Shown: positions 9,881 through 19,541 of the stretch, one piece after another
Position numbering within the stretch: position 1 is the first letter of the stretch
How the letters are laid out: each line of letters begins with the position of its first letter
Assembly: GCA_947494325.1 (NCBI GenBank)
Contig: CANLUS010000001.1
Span: forward strand, 744,001 to 808,000
Origin: an uncultured Flavobacteriaceae bacterium
Lineage (GTDB): Bacteria > Bacteroidota > Bacteroidia > Flavobacteriales > Flavobacteriaceae
Length of the DNA: 64,000 nucleotides
Reading direction: 5' to 3'
Position numbers and translations under genes: made by a program
The notes under the pieces: generated by a model
Database searches by the model: none
What the model was told of the DNA's origin: nothing
What the model saw: the letters and a program-made list of their open reading frames with translations, nothing else

Positions 9881-12262
9881 ATGATTAAAACAAATTTAAG
9901 AATAGGCTTTAGAAGCATTATTAAAAATAAAGGATTTTTTGCCTTGAATGCCGGAGGTTTAATTGTTGGATTAACAGCAGTATTGTTAATAGGTCTTTGG
10001 GTACACTCTGAAGTAAGCTTTAATAAATCGCTGACGAATTACAACACAATTGCGAGCGTCATGCAAAATAGAACTTTTGCTGGCGAAGTTCGCACTAATG
10101 TTGGTCAGGCCATGCAATTAGCACCAGTTTTAAAAGATCAATATGGAAACCATTTTGAACATGTTGTTACGAGCACTAGGGCTAGGAATTATGAAATAAC
10201 ATATAGAGGAAATATTGTTGAAGCTAGAGGTAGGTTTGCACAACCTGATTTGGCCAATATATTAGACCTGCAAATGGTCCAAGGAGATAAAAAAGGACTT
10301 GAGGATATTTCATCAGTACTGATTTCAGAAAGCACATCGGATAATATATTTGGAAATGACAACCCAATAGGTAAAAGCTTAAAATTAAATACTTCTCTCG
10401 ACATTAAAGTGGCAGGCGTCTATAAAGATTTACCTGCCAATTCGAATTTTAAGAATCTCAACTTTATTGCACCTTGGGAACTGATTAAATCTAGTCAAAA
10501 TTACAGTGAGAGGTTGGGTTGGGGAAATCGCTGGTTTCAAGTTTTTGTACAATTAAATAATCAAGGCTCTTTCGCCAATGTATCTTCAATGATCAAAGAT
10601 GTTGCTCAAAAGAATAATCCAGAAGATTCTGGAAATGCTCAACTATTTCTATTCCCCATGTCGAAATGGCGATTATTTTCTGAATTCGAAAATGGTAGAA
10701 GCGTAGGAGGGAAAATTAGCTCTGTAAAAATGTTTAGCATTATTGGCATTTTTATTCTCTTATTAGCATGTATTAATTTTATTAATTTGACTACCGCAAA
10801 TGCTTTAAAAAGAGGAAAAGAAGTTGGGGTTAGAAAAACACTAGGGTCTTCCCGTAAACAGTTGATATTTCAATTCTTTACAGAATCTTTCCTACTTATT
10901 TTATTTTCGTTTTGTATCGCATTAGTGTTAGCTGTTATTCTGCTGCCTCAATTTAACACCCTTACTTTAAAAGAAGTTTACATACCTTTTGATAAGTTGT
11001 CATTTTGGGCAACTAGCATTTTATTAATTTTTGTTACTGCTGTCCTAAGTAGTCTTTATCCATCTGTATATCTTTCGTCTTTTAAACCTGTCAAAGCATT
11101 AAAAGGAGCAAAAGATAAAAGTAAAAGTCCTTTAGTCTTAAGAAAAACATTAATTGTGTCGCAATTTGTTATATCAAGTGTATTAATTATCGGTACGCTA
11201 ACAGTTGCCAGTCAAATAAATCATGTTAAAAATAGGCCAATTGGGTTTGATAAAGATTTATTGGTCAGTGTCCCTATAAATAATGATAATGTGTTGAAGA
11301 GTTTTGGAACCATAAAAAATGAACTTTTAGAATCTATTCATATTGATCAGGTTACAGCTTCAGATGTAAGAGTTACAGGAACTTATACTACGAATGGAGG
11401 TTTTGACTGGAAAGGAAAAGATTCAAATTTTGAAGAAGAATTTTATACTATTCGCGCGACACATGGTTTTGGCAAAATGGTAGATTGGGAGATTTTGGAA
11501 GGAAGAGATTTTTCGCCAGAATTTGCCAGTGATTCCTTAGCTTTTTTGGTCAATGAAACAGCTGTAAAGTACATGAATCTTAAAAACCCTATTGGAGAAT
11601 TTGTACAATGGGGAGATGATGGGAGATTTAAAATTATTGGAGTTGTTAAGGATATGGTGACACTATCTCCGTTTGATCCTATCGTTCCAACATTATATGT
11701 GTTGCATCATGGCGATTATTTGAACTATGTGAATGTAAAAATAGCTTCAAATACAGATAATGTTGAAACCGCTATAGGAACGATAGAAAGTGTCTTTCAA
11801 AAATACAATCCCGAAAATTTGTTTACCTATAGATTTTTAGACGATGAGTATCAAGAGAATTTTAATACTGAAAAAAGAACAGGAAAGTTGATAGGAATTT
11901 TTTCAATTGTCGCAATATTTATAAGTTGTTTAGGTGTTTTAGGTCTTTCTACTTATATGGCTATTCAACGAAAAAAAGAAATAGGAATACGCAAGGTATT
12001 AGGAGCATCAGTAAATTCAATTTGGCAATTGTTATCGAAACAATTTATTATTTTATTATTCATTTCGTTATTAATTGCACTACCAATTGGATACTATTTT
12101 TCCTCACAATGGTTGATGGAATACAGTTATCGTATAAATATAGGTTTCTGGATTTTGGCCCTAGCTGGCGGAATTATTCTATGCATTACTTTAATAACCG
12201 TAAGTATCCAAGCCATTAAAGCGGCAACTTCAAATCCGGTAAACTCCTTAAGATCAGAATAA
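9881..12262 (+). CDS. FtsX/MacB-type ABC transporter permease, paralogue 5
   Basis: A 793-residue permease of the subgroup that includes paralogues 1 and 6: the region after helix 1 reads LWVHSEVSFNKSLTNYNTIA rather than FDxFHxxxxxxYRV. FtsX domains begin near residues 283 (KEVGVRKTLGSSRKQL) and 670 (KEIGIRKVLGAS). Two periplasmic domains lie between the helix blocks. It ends NPVNSLRSE. It is the last gene before a hairpin at 12273-12326 and so may close the first transcription unit of the island. Substrate unknown. Confidence 0.9.
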   Translation: MIKTNLRIGFRSIIKNKGFFALNAGGLIVGLTAVLLIGLWVHSEVSFNKSLTNYNTIASVMQNRTFAGEVRTNVGQAMQLAPVLKDQYGNHFEHVVTSTRARNYEITYRGNIVEARGRFAQPDLANILDLQMVQGDKKGLEDISSVLISESTSDNIFGNDNPIGKSLKLNTSLDIKVAGVYKDLPANSNFKNLNFIAPWELIKSSQNYSERLGWGNRWFQVFVQLNNQGSFANVSSMIKDVAQKNNPEDSGNAQLFLFPMSKWRLFSEFENGRSVGGKISSVKMFSIIGIFILLLACINFINLTTANALKRGKEVGVRKTLGSSRKQLIFQFFTESFLLILFSFCIALVLAVILLPQFNTLTLKEVYIPFDKLSFWATSILLIFVTAVLSSLYPSVYLSSFKPVKALKGAKDKSKSPLVLRKTLIVSQFVISSVLIIGTLTVASQINHVKNRPIGFDKDLLVSVPINNDNVLKSFGTIKNELLESIHIDQVTASDVRVTGTYTTNGGFDWKGKDSNFEEEFYTIRATHGFGKMVDWEILEGRDFSPEFASDSLAFLVNETAVKYMNLKNPIGEFVQWGDDGRFKIIGVVKDMVTLSPFDPIVPTLYVLHHGDYLNYVNVKIASNTDNVETAIGTIESVFQKYNPENLFTYRFLDDEYQENFNTEKRTGKLIGIFSIVAIFISCLGVLGLSTYMAIQRKKEIGIRKVLGASVNSIWQLLSKQFIILLFISLLIALPIGYYFSSQWLMEYSYRINIGFWILALAGGIILCITLITVSIQAIKAATSNPVNSLRSE

Positions 12263-12272
12263 CTTAATTTCA

Positions 12273-12326
12273 AAAGTGTTCGAATACGAACAAAAACTGT
12301 ATCAAAACCGAACACTTTAGTTTTTT
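12273..12326 (+). terminator. Hairpin with T-run after permease 5
   Basis: AAAGTGTTCG (12273-12282) pairs perfectly with CGAACACTTT (12309-12318) around a 26-base loop, followed after AG by six T (12321-12326). The loop is long for an intrinsic terminator, so efficiency is uncertain. It would separate permeases 1-5 from the permease 6-ATPase-TolC unit. The remaining 90 bases before the next start show no other clear signal. Confidence 0.5.
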
Positions 12327-12417
12327 AATTCAAATATAAATATTTGATTATTAGAGTGTTAAATATTTGGCATTATCTTGACTATATAAAAAACATCTAC
12401 TAAAAAATTATAGATTT

Positions 12418-14784
12418 ATGATTCTAAATTATATCAAAATAGCTTTTCGCAGTTTATATAAAAACAAAGGTTACAGTTTTCTAAATATTTTTGGATTAGC
12501 CATTGGGATTACATGTGCTAGCTTCATCTTTTTGTGGGTTGAAGACGAGATGAGCTTTAATACAGATTTTGCAAATCAAGAAAACATTTATTATGTACCA
12601 ACAAATCAGAATTATGAAGGCGAATGGCGTACATTTTATTCGACACCTGGGCCATTAGCACAGGATATGAAAAGTGATGTTCCAGGAATCAAAAAAGCAA
12701 CACGATCGAGTCTCGAAGAACGTCTATTCGCTGTAGGAGATAATACGATAAATAGAAGTGGGCGTTTTGCCGATGAAGACTTTTTAGACATCTTCAGTTT
12801 AAAATTTATTGAAGGTAGCAGAGCAGAAGCATTTTTAAATCCAGAGGCAATTATTTTAACGCAAGAAACCGCAGAAGAACTTTTTGGAAAGAATGTTAAA
12901 GCGCTCGGACAAGTATTGAAAATGAGTAATAAAGACAATTACTTGGTTACAGGAGTGATAGAAAATCTTCCTAAAAATATATCATTTCCTTTTGATTGGG
13001 TGGCACCTTTTGAACGCTACCGTGATGGAGCAGAATGGATGACCGAATATGGGAATAATTTTTCAGATACATTTGTAGAATTATCTCCCGAAGCTAACTT
13101 TGAAGCAGTTGATAAACAGGTTAGAAATTTAATAGCAACAAAGGAAGAAAACACAAGCGATTATGCCTTTCTACATGCTATGAAAGACTGGCGCTTACGT
13201 TCAAAGTTTGAAGGTGGAAAAGTAGTAGGTGGACGTATTACCTATGTACGATTATTTGCAATTATTGCTTTTATAATCCTGATCATTGCATGTATTAATT
13301 TTATGAACCTCTCTACAGCAAGAAGTGAAAAACGAGCGAACGAAGTTGGTGTTCGAAAAGCGATGGGTTCTAGTCGAAAACGACTGATAACACAGTTTAT
13401 TTCAGAATCCTTAATGCTGGCGTTTATAGCCGCTGTATGTAGTGTTTTATTAGTAGCCATTTTGTTACCACAGTTTAATCTTATTATAGAAAAGAACTTA
13501 TCCTTGGGCTTAACGAATCCTGTGCATATTTTTGCCTTATCTGCTATTACTATAATTTGTGGGCTTTTTGCCGGATTATATCCTGCCTTTTATTTGTCGT
13601 CTTTTAAGCCAGTAGAGGTATTGAAAGGGATTAAAGCTACACAAGGTTCAGCGCTATTTATTCGAAAAGGACTGGTGGTTGGTCAATTCGTAATATCCAT
13701 TGTATTTATAATTGCTACCATACTTGTATATCAACAAATTCAACATGTAAAGAATAGAGAATTAGGATATGATAAAGACCAGTTATTATCTATGCGAATT
13801 GACCGTGATTTTATACCAAAATTCGATTTGATTCAGCAAGAATTAAAAAGAACGGGTTCAGTGCATAACGCGACCATGTGCAATTCTGAAATTCTAAATG
13901 GTGGGAACAACGGTTCTGGATTTCAATGGAAAGGTGGTACAGATACTGAAGATATTTTGCTGTCTTTTAGAAATATAACACAAAGTTTTTTCGAAACGAC
14001 CGGAATGAAAATAATAGAAGGTAGAGGCTTTGGAAATAATGTCGATGCAGATAGTACACATACTTTAGTATCTCAATCTTTGGCAAAAATGATGGTAAGC
14101 GAAAATGAAAGTGCAATCGGAAAAATCATTACCAGAGGTGATGATGTTGCTTTAGAAGTTATAGGTGTTGTTGAAGATTATGTTTATGGAGATGTGTATG
14201 CTTCAAGTGGTGACCCGGTATTATTTTTGCATTATCCGCAATATGCGCGATACATGTTTATTAAAACAAAAGACGGGGTGCCAGTAGATAAAGCACTCTC
14301 TGATATTGAAGGAGTTTTAAAGAAGCACAATCCTGCCTATCCTTTTGAGTATACTTTTGTTGATGATGCGTTTAATACAAGGTTTAAAAATGAGCAATTA
14401 GTAGGTGAGTTAGCACAACTATTTGCGATACTTGCGATACTTATCTCATGTTTAGGTTTATTTGGATTGGCTGCTTATACGGCCGAGCAACGGAGCAAAG
14501 AAATAGGAGTGAGAAAAGTATTAGGAGCCAGTGTAACCACAATTGTAAAGTTACTTTCGAAAGACTTTTTAAAATTGGTAGGAATAGCCATTGTAATTGC
14601 CATTCCAATTGCTTGGTGGGGCATGAACAATTGGTTGCAAGATTATGCCTATCGAATAGAAATTAATTGGTGGGTGTTTATTATTGCTGGTGTTGCAGCC
14701 ATTCTTATAGCGCTCGCAACCGTTAGCTTTCAAGCTATAAGAGCAGCAATTGCCAATCCAGTTGACAGTTTAAAAACAGAATAA
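12418..14784 (+). CDS. FtsX/MacB-type ABC transporter permease, paralogue 6
   Basis: A 788-residue permease with the duplicated periplasmic-domain plus FtsX-domain layout. The FtsX blocks begin near 276 and 664, with motifs NEVGVRKAMGSSRKRL and KEIGVRKVLGAS. The start region (MILNYIKIAFRSLYKNKGYS) and the LWVEDEMSFN segment place it with paralogues 1 and 5. Unlike the other five it is separated from its upstream neighbour by 155 bases including a hairpin, and it is followed after 17 bases by an ATPase and then a TolC-like channel. The three genes therefore look like one export unit. An adaptor of the MacA/HlyD type is missing. Substrate unknown. Confidence 0.9.
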   Translation: MILNYIKIAFRSLYKNKGYSFLNIFGLAIGITCASFIFLWVEDEMSFNTDFANQENIYYVPTNQNYEGEWRTFYSTPGPLAQDMKSDVPGIKKATRSSLEERLFAVGDNTINRSGRFADEDFLDIFSLKFIEGSRAEAFLNPEAIILTQETAEELFGKNVKALGQVLKMSNKDNYLVTGVIENLPKNISFPFDWVAPFERYRDGAEWMTEYGNNFSDTFVELSPEANFEAVDKQVRNLIATKEENTSDYAFLHAMKDWRLRSKFEGGKVVGGRITYVRLFAIIAFIILIIACINFMNLSTARSEKRANEVGVRKAMGSSRKRLITQFISESLMLAFIAAVCSVLLVAILLPQFNLIIEKNLSLGLTNPVHIFALSAITIICGLFAGLYPAFYLSSFKPVEVLKGIKATQGSALFIRKGLVVGQFVISIVFIIATILVYQQIQHVKNRELGYDKDQLLSMRIDRDFIPKFDLIQQELKRTGSVHNATMCNSEILNGGNNGSGFQWKGGTDTEDILLSFRNITQSFFETTGMKIIEGRGFGNNVDADSTHTLVSQSLAKMMVSENESAIGKIITRGDDVALEVIGVVEDYVYGDVYASSGDPVLFLHYPQYARYMFIKTKDGVPVDKALSDIEGVLKKHNPAYPFEYTFVDDAFNTRFKNEQLVGELAQLFAILAILISCLGLFGLAAYTAEQRSKEIGVRKVLGASVTTIVKLLSKDFLKLVGIAIVIAIPIAWWGMNNWLQDYAYRIEINWWVFIIAGVAAILIALATVSFQAIRAAIANPVDSLKTE

Positions 14785-14801
14785 TTTAAAGAAAACAAAC
14801 C

Positions 14802-15470
14802 ATGTTACTAGAACTCAATAATGTTACTCGAATAATAAAATCTGGAGGTAAAAAAATAACCTTACTCGACAATATCAATCTAACAGTTGAAGAAGGAGAA
14901 TTTATTTCATTAATGGGACCTTCAGGTTCTGGAAAATCGACCTTACTTAATTGTATCGGAATGCTCGACAATTTCACAGAAGGGAATTATCAATTTTTAG
15001 ACGAATTGGTCGAACAAATGAAAGAAAAACAACGTGCTAAATTGTACAAAGAGTATATCGGATTTGTTTTTCAGGCGTACCATTTAATCGACGAATTAAC
15101 CGTATATGAAAATATTGAGACACCATTACTTTATAAAAACATAAAGTCTTCAGAAAGAAAAGCACTAGTTGGAGATATCTTAGATCGATTTAATATTGTA
15201 GGGAAAAAAGATTTATTTCCAACACAGTTGAGTGGAGGTCAACAACAATTAGTCGGAATAGCAAGAGCCTTAATAGGAAAACCAAAATTAATTTTGGCAG
15301 ATGAACCAACCGGAAATCTTAACTCCAAACAAAGTGAAGAGATTATGGAATTATTTTCTTCTTTGAATAAAGAAGGAGTTACCATAATTCAAGCGACGCA
15401 CTCAGAGAGCAATGCCAGTTACGGCTCAAGAGTTGTAAATCTTTTAGATGGAAGTATTGTCACAGAATAA
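14802..15470 (+). CDS. ABC transporter ATP-binding protein, LolD/MacB type
   Basis: A complete 222-residue cytoplasmic ATPase. Visible motifs are Walker A GPSGSGKST (39-47), Q-loop glutamine 91 in FVFQAYHL, signature LSGGQ (143-147), Walker B LILADE with catalytic Glu168, and H-loop His200 (QATHSE). Length and motif spacing fit the LolD/MacB group that energises FtsX-like permeases through mechanotransmission. It sits between permease 6 and the TolC-like gene, 10 bases before the latter's start. With one full-length and one partial ATPase in the window, several permeases probably share ATPases. Confidence 0.93.
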   Translation: MLLELNNVTRIIKSGGKKITLLDNINLTVEEGEFISLMGPSGSGKSTLLNCIGMLDNFTEGNYQFLDELVEQMKEKQRAKLYKEYIGFVFQAYHLIDELTVYENIETPLLYKNIKSSERKALVGDILDRFNIVGKKDLFPTQLSGGQQQLVGIARALIGKPKLILADEPTGNLNSKQSEEIMELFSSLNKEGVTIIQATHSESNASYGSRVVNLLDGSIVTE

Positions 15471-15480
15471 AACAGAAAAC

Positions 15481-16911
15481 ATGTCTTTAAAAAATTTAGT
15501 ATGCATCGTTTTTTTTGCAATTTCCTTCTTGGGATTTTCGCAAGATGAAGCAATAAAAACATATACATTAAATGATTGTATTGCGATTGCAATGAAGAAC
15601 AACCTTGATTTAAAAACTTCAATTCTTTCGGCGAATACGGCAAAAATTAATTTTCAACAAGCAAAGGCCAATGTACTTCCGTCGGTAAGTGGAAGCTATA
15701 ATATTGGGGTGAATAGTGGAAGAAGTATCAATCCTTTTACCAACGATTTCGTGAATCAAGAATTAACTTTTTCTAACGCTCGATTGGGTTTGGATGTTAC
15801 GGTTTTCAATGGTTTTCGGCTAATTAATTCTTGGAAACAACAACGATTCAATAAATTGGCTTCAGACATGGAAATTGAGGAGGCGAAGCAAAATTTGGTG
15901 TTAAATGTGACCTTGGCATATCTTCAAACCTTAAATAGTCGAGATTTATTAGAATTAGCCAATAAGCGATTAGAAGCAACCAATAAACAGTTACAAAGAC
16001 AAGGAGATTTATACAAAGAGGAAGTAGGTAATCCGGCCGATCATGCAGATATGATAGGTCAGCAATCTATAGATGAAACTAATATTCTTATCGCTCAAAG
16101 TTCTTTTAATAATGCCAAATTAAATTTAATGCAATTGTTGAATTTAAAAGATGAGGTGCGCATAGATATGACCGCCGTTTTACTGGATTTTGAAGCTTAT
16201 GATGCTACCTCTGATGAAGTATTCAAAGACGCTACCCAAAATTTAGCCACTTTTAAAGCAAGAGAATTACGAGTAAAAGCAGCGAAAAAAGGAGTAAGTG
16301 TTGCGAAAGCCCAGTTTACACCCGAAGTTTCATTTTTCGGGCAGTTGAATACGAATTATTCTAGTGTCGCCGAAACATTTACAGAAACAGGTTCTGCTAT
16401 TGTTGAAACTGGAGATTTTATCACCATCAATAATCAAAATGTACCCGTTATGACAAACGAAACACAGTTTGATGCTGAAAGAATAAGTTATCAAGATCAA
16501 TTTGATAACAACTTAAATACTGTTGTTGGTTTATCCGTTAGCCTCACTCTTTTTGATGGTTTTAGAGCTAAAAACAATGTCGCTTTAGAGAAAATAAAAG
16601 TTCAAGAATCACTTATCGCATTAGAACGTACGCAGCAGGAGATAAAAAATGCAATTGAGCAGGTGCATTTTGACATGGTGGCCGCCTATAAACGCCACGA
16701 AAGCTTAATGAACCAAGTGAAGGCATTTAAAGAATCATATCGTGTAAATGATATCAGGTTTAACAATGGAGCTTCAAATTTCTTAGCCTATATTACAAGC
16801 AAGAATAATCTTGATAATGCAAAAACGAACCTTGCAAATGCAAAATATGAATACTTATTAAGAGTTAAAATATTAGAATATTACAGAGGAAATGTTTTTG
16901 AAACGCCATAA
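15481..16911 (+). CDS. TolC-family outer-membrane efflux protein
   Basis: A 476-residue protein with an N-terminal signal peptide (MSLKNLVCIVFFAISFLGFSQ), then YTLNDCIAIAMKNNLDLK, which is the standard opening of the OEP fold. It contains two long helical halves (about 30-230 and 240-470), each with the amphipathic coiled-coil pattern of TolC protomers. An upstream in-frame ATG at 15448 overlaps the ATPase gene and would place 11 residues before the signal peptide, so 15481 is chosen. The protein is expected to trimerise into an outer-membrane channel. Its linkage to a MacB-like permease and ATPase suggests a tripartite exporter whose adaptor is encoded elsewhere or replaced by the large permease domains. 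Confidence 0.9.
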   Translation: MSLKNLVCIVFFAISFLGFSQDEAIKTYTLNDCIAIAMKNNLDLKTSILSANTAKINFQQAKANVLPSVSGSYNIGVNSGRSINPFTNDFVNQELTFSNARLGLDVTVFNGFRLINSWKQQRFNKLASDMEIEEAKQNLVLNVTLAYLQTLNSRDLLELANKRLEATNKQLQRQGDLYKEEVGNPADHADMIGQQSIDETNILIAQSSFNNAKLNLMQLLNLKDEVRIDMTAVLLDFEAYDATSDEVFKDATQNLATFKARELRVKAAKKGVSVAKAQFTPEVSFFGQLNTNYSSVAETFTETGSAIVETGDFITINNQNVPVMTNETQFDAERISYQDQFDNNLNTVVGLSVSLTLFDGFRAKNNVALEKIKVQESLIALERTQQEIKNAIEQVHFDMVAAYKRHESLMNQVKAFKESYRVNDIRFNNGASNFLAYITSKNNLDNAKTNLANAKYEYLLRVKILEYYRGNVFETP

Positions 16912-17002
16912 AAATGCATTGAATAATACATTATTTAAACAAGCTTTAGAAAACAGTATTTAGATATTTGATATTTTGATCAACGAAATATTGTTACTTA
17001 TC

Positions 17003-17039
17003 AAAAGAACCAAGTGATAACTTGGTTCTTTTATTTTTT
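17003..17039 (+). terminator. Strong intrinsic terminator after the TolC-like gene
   Basis: A perfect 13-bp stem (17003-17015 with 17020-17032) closes a GATA loop and is followed by A and six T. It lies 91 bases after the TolC-like stop codon and ends the export unit. It also shows that an in-frame TTG at 17022 cannot be a sensible start for the pyrophosphatase. Confidence 0.85.
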
Positions 17040-17057
17040 AAATCTATCGAGTTTTAC

Positions 17058-17065
17058 TACTTTTG
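17058..17065 (+). promoter_or_regulatory. Bacteroidota -7 promoter element for hppA
   Basis: TACTTTTG is an exact match to the TAnnTTTG consensus used by the primary sigma factor of Bacteroidota. It lies just after the upstream terminator and 40 bases before the hppA ATG. No convincing TTG -33 element is seen at the normal distance. Confidence 0.5.
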
Positions 17066-17105
17066 CGAACGCTTAAATGAAAATCAAATAAATAAAAAAT
17101 ATACA

Positions 17106-19490
17106 ATGGAAGCAATGATGATATACATGCCAATTGCAATGGCAGCTTTAGGGTTAATTTACATGTTAGTAAAACAATCTTGGGTAATGAAGCAAGACGC
17201 TGGTGATGGTAAAATGAAAGAAATTTCTGATCATATCTATGAAGGAGCGTTGGCTTTTTTAAGTGCCGAATATAGGTTGCTTTCTGTTTTTGTAATTGTT
17301 GTAAGTGTTTTACTTGCGGTGGTTTCTTTTATAGTTCCAACAACACATTGGTTAATTGTTATCGCTTTTATTTTTGGAGCTGTCTTTTCTGCATTTGCTG
17401 GAAATATTGGGATGAAAATTGCTACAAAAACGAACGTAAGAACAACACAAGCTGCAAGAACAAGCTTACCAAATGCATTGAAAGTTTCTTTTGGAGGAGG
17501 TACCGTAATGGGACTAGGTGTTGCGGGTCTAGCGGTATTAGGTTTAACAGCATTTTTTATTGTATTCTTTCATTTCTTTATGGATGGAGCTTGGACTACA
17601 ACAGAAGATATGACGATTGTTTTAGAAACATTAGCAGGATTCTCTTTAGGAGCTGAGTCTATTGCCTTGTTTGCTCGTGTTGGTGGAGGTATTTATACCA
17701 AAGCAGCTGATGTAGGTGCTGATTTGGTAGGTAAGGTTGAAGCAGGTATTCCTGAAGATGACCCTCGAAATCCTGCAACTATTGCAGATAATGTGGGAGA
17801 TAATGTTGGTGATGTTGCAGGTATGGGAGCCGATTTGTTTGGTTCTTATGTAGCAACTGTATTGGCCGCGATGGTTTTAGGAAACTATGTGATAAAAGAT
17901 ATGGGTGGTGCCGTTCAAGATGCATTTGGAGGTATTGGCCCAATTTTATTACCAATGGCAATTGCTGGTGCAGGAATTATCATTTCTGTAATCGGTACGA
18001 TGTTGGTAAAAATAAAAAGTAACGAGGCTAAAGAAGCACAAGTAATGGGTGCTTTAAATGTTGGAAACTGGACCTCGATCGTTTTAGTCGCAGCATCGTG
18101 TTTTGGTTTGGTTACTTGGATGTTGCCTGAAACAATGCAAATGAACTTCTTCGGTGAAGGCTTACAGGAGATTTCTTCAATGCGTGTATTCTATGCAACA
18201 TTAGTAGGGCTTGTTGTAGGAGCTGTGATTTCATCAGTTACAGAATATTACACAGGTCTTGGTAAAAAACCAATTTTGAAAATTGTACAACAATCTAGTA
18301 CAGGAGCAGGAACAAATATTATTGCTGGTTTAGCAACGGGTATGATTTCTACATTTCCTTCAGTGCTATTATTTGCCGGTGCCATTTGGGCATCGTACGC
18401 TTTTGCAGGATTTTATGGTGTAGCATTGGCTGCTTCGGCGATGATGGCAACAACAGCAATGCAATTAGCCATTGATGCTTTCGGACCAATATCTGATAAT
18501 GCAGGTGGGATAGCCGAAATGAGTGAACAAGAACCTATCGTAAGAGAGCGCACAGATATCTTAGATTCTGTAGGTAATACGACAGCCGCAACAGGTAAAG
18601 GGTTTGCCATTGCTTCTGCTGCATTAACCTCTCTAGCCTTATTTGCAGCTTATGTAACGTTTACCGGAATAGACGGAATCAATATTTTTAAGGCGCCAGT
18701 ATTAGCCATGTTATTTGTTGGTGGAATGGTACCTGTTGTATTTTCGGCCTTAGCGATGAACGCAGTAGGTAAAGCAGCCATGGAAATGGTACAAGAAGTA
18801 CGCCGTCAATTTAGAGATATTCCAGGTATTATGGAAGGCACTGGGAAACCAGAATATGATAAATGTGTAGCAATCTCAACGAAAGCCTCTTTAAAAGAAA
18901 TGATGCTTCCAGGATTATTGACTATAGGTTTTCCTTTAGTTATTGCTTTTGTACCCATGTTATTTGGAATGGACAATCTAGCTATCGCCGAGATGTTAGG
19001 AGGATATATGGCTGGTGTTACTGTAAGTGGCGTATTATGGGCCATTTTTCAGAATAACGCTGGAGGTGCTTGGGATAATGCTAAGAAATCTTTTGAAGCG
19101 GGTGTAGAGATTAATGGAGAGATGACATATAAAGGTTCTGACGCGCACAAAGCGGCTGTAACTGGTGATACTGTTGGAGATCCTTTTAAAGATACTTCTG
19201 GGCCTTCAATGAACATCTTAATTAAATTAACTTGTTTAATTGGTTTAGTAATTGCTCCTATTTTAGGAGGTCATACAGTGACCGAAGAACATGCAACAGT
19301 AGTACCTACTGAAATTCATCAGGCTGTAGAAGCTGATTCTACAGAAATGAAGGTATTGGTTAAGAAAGAAAACGGTGAAAGTAACGCTACAGTTATTAAA
19401 ACAACTGAAGTAAACGGTAAAAAAGATGTGACTGTGGAAACCTTAGAAGGTGAAGAAGTTGATACGCTCTTGGCGAATCATGAAGAATAG
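17106..19490 (+). CDS. hppA: Membrane-bound, ion-pumping pyrophosphatase (K+-dependent type)
   Basis: A 794-residue integral membrane enzyme that couples pyrophosphate hydrolysis to H+ and/or Na+ pumping. The catalytic signature [20 protein letters not shown] (202-221) is followed by DNVGDNVGD, and a second acidic cluster lies near the C-terminus ([13 protein letters not shown]). At [10 protein letters not shown] (490-499) Ala494 occupies the position where K+-independent enzymes have Lys, so this is a K+-dependent type. The transported ion cannot be read from sequence. The ATG at 17106 is chosen because the upstream extension runs into a terminator. After the last helix (about 703-721) there is a 70-residue hydrophilic tail rich in Glu, Thr and Val, which is longer than the usual family C-terminus. 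Confidence 0.96.
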   Translation: MEAMMIYMPIAMAALGLIYMLVKQSWVMKQDAGDGKMKEISDHIYEGALAFLSAEYRLLSVFVIVVSVLLAVVSFIVPTTHWLIVIAFIFGAVFSAFAGNIGMKIATKTNVRTTQAARTSLPNALKVSFGGGTVMGLGVAGLAVLGLTAFFIVFFHFFMDGAWTTTEDMTIVLETLAGFSLGAESIALFARVGGGIYTKAADVGADLVGKVEAGIPEDDPRNPATIADNVGDNVGDVAGMGADLFGSYVATVLAAMVLGNYVIKDMGGAVQDAFGGIGPILLPMAIAGAGIIISVIGTMLVKIKSNEAKEAQVMGALNVGNWTSIVLVAASCFGLVTWMLPETMQMNFFGEGLQEISSMRVFYATLVGLVVGAVISSVTEYYTGLGKKPILKIVQQSSTGAGTNIIAGLATGMISTFPSVLLFAGAIWASYAFAGFYGVALAASAMMATTAMQLAIDAFGPISDNAGGIAEMSEQEPIVRERTDILDSVGNTTAATGKGFAIASAALTSLALFAAYVTFTGIDGINIFKAPVLAMLFVGGMVPVVFSALAMNAVGKAAMEMVQEVRRQFRDIPGIMEGTGKPEYDKCVAISTKASLKEMMLPGLLTIGFPLVIAFVPMLFGMDNLAIAEMLGGYMAGVTVSGVLWAIFQNNAGGAWDNAKKSFEAGVEINGEMTYKGSDAHKAAVTGDTVGDPFKDTSGPSMNILIKLTCLIGLVIAPILGGHTVTEEHATVVPTEIHQAVEADSTEMKVLVKKENGESNATVIKTTEVNGKKDVTVETLEGEEVDTLLANHEE

Positions 19491-19511
19491 AAACAGTATT
19501 CAATAAAGCAG

Positions 19512-19541
19512 AAAAAGCGAATCTTTCGATTCGCTTTTTTT
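19512..19541. terminator. Intrinsic terminator between hppA and the convergent gene
   Basis: AAAAAGCGAATC (19512-19523) pairs with GATTCGCTTTTT (19528-19539) around the loop TTTC. The A-run on one side and T-run on the other make it usable in both directions. It begins 22 bases after the hppA stop and touches the stop codon of the convergent gene at 19540. Confidence 0.88.

Noticed and set aside
11926-12219. Overlapping + strand ORF inside permease 5, and similar ORFs elsewhere
   Set aside because: They lie inside strong conserved genes in other frames and show no domain, signal or independent support.
15448-15480. Upstream ATG for the TolC-like protein
   Set aside because: It overlaps the ATPase gene and would put a charged segment before a clear signal peptide.
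17022-17105. Longer N-terminus for the pyrophosphatase from a TTG
   Set aside because: The start lies inside a perfect terminator hairpin and upstream of the likely promoter.
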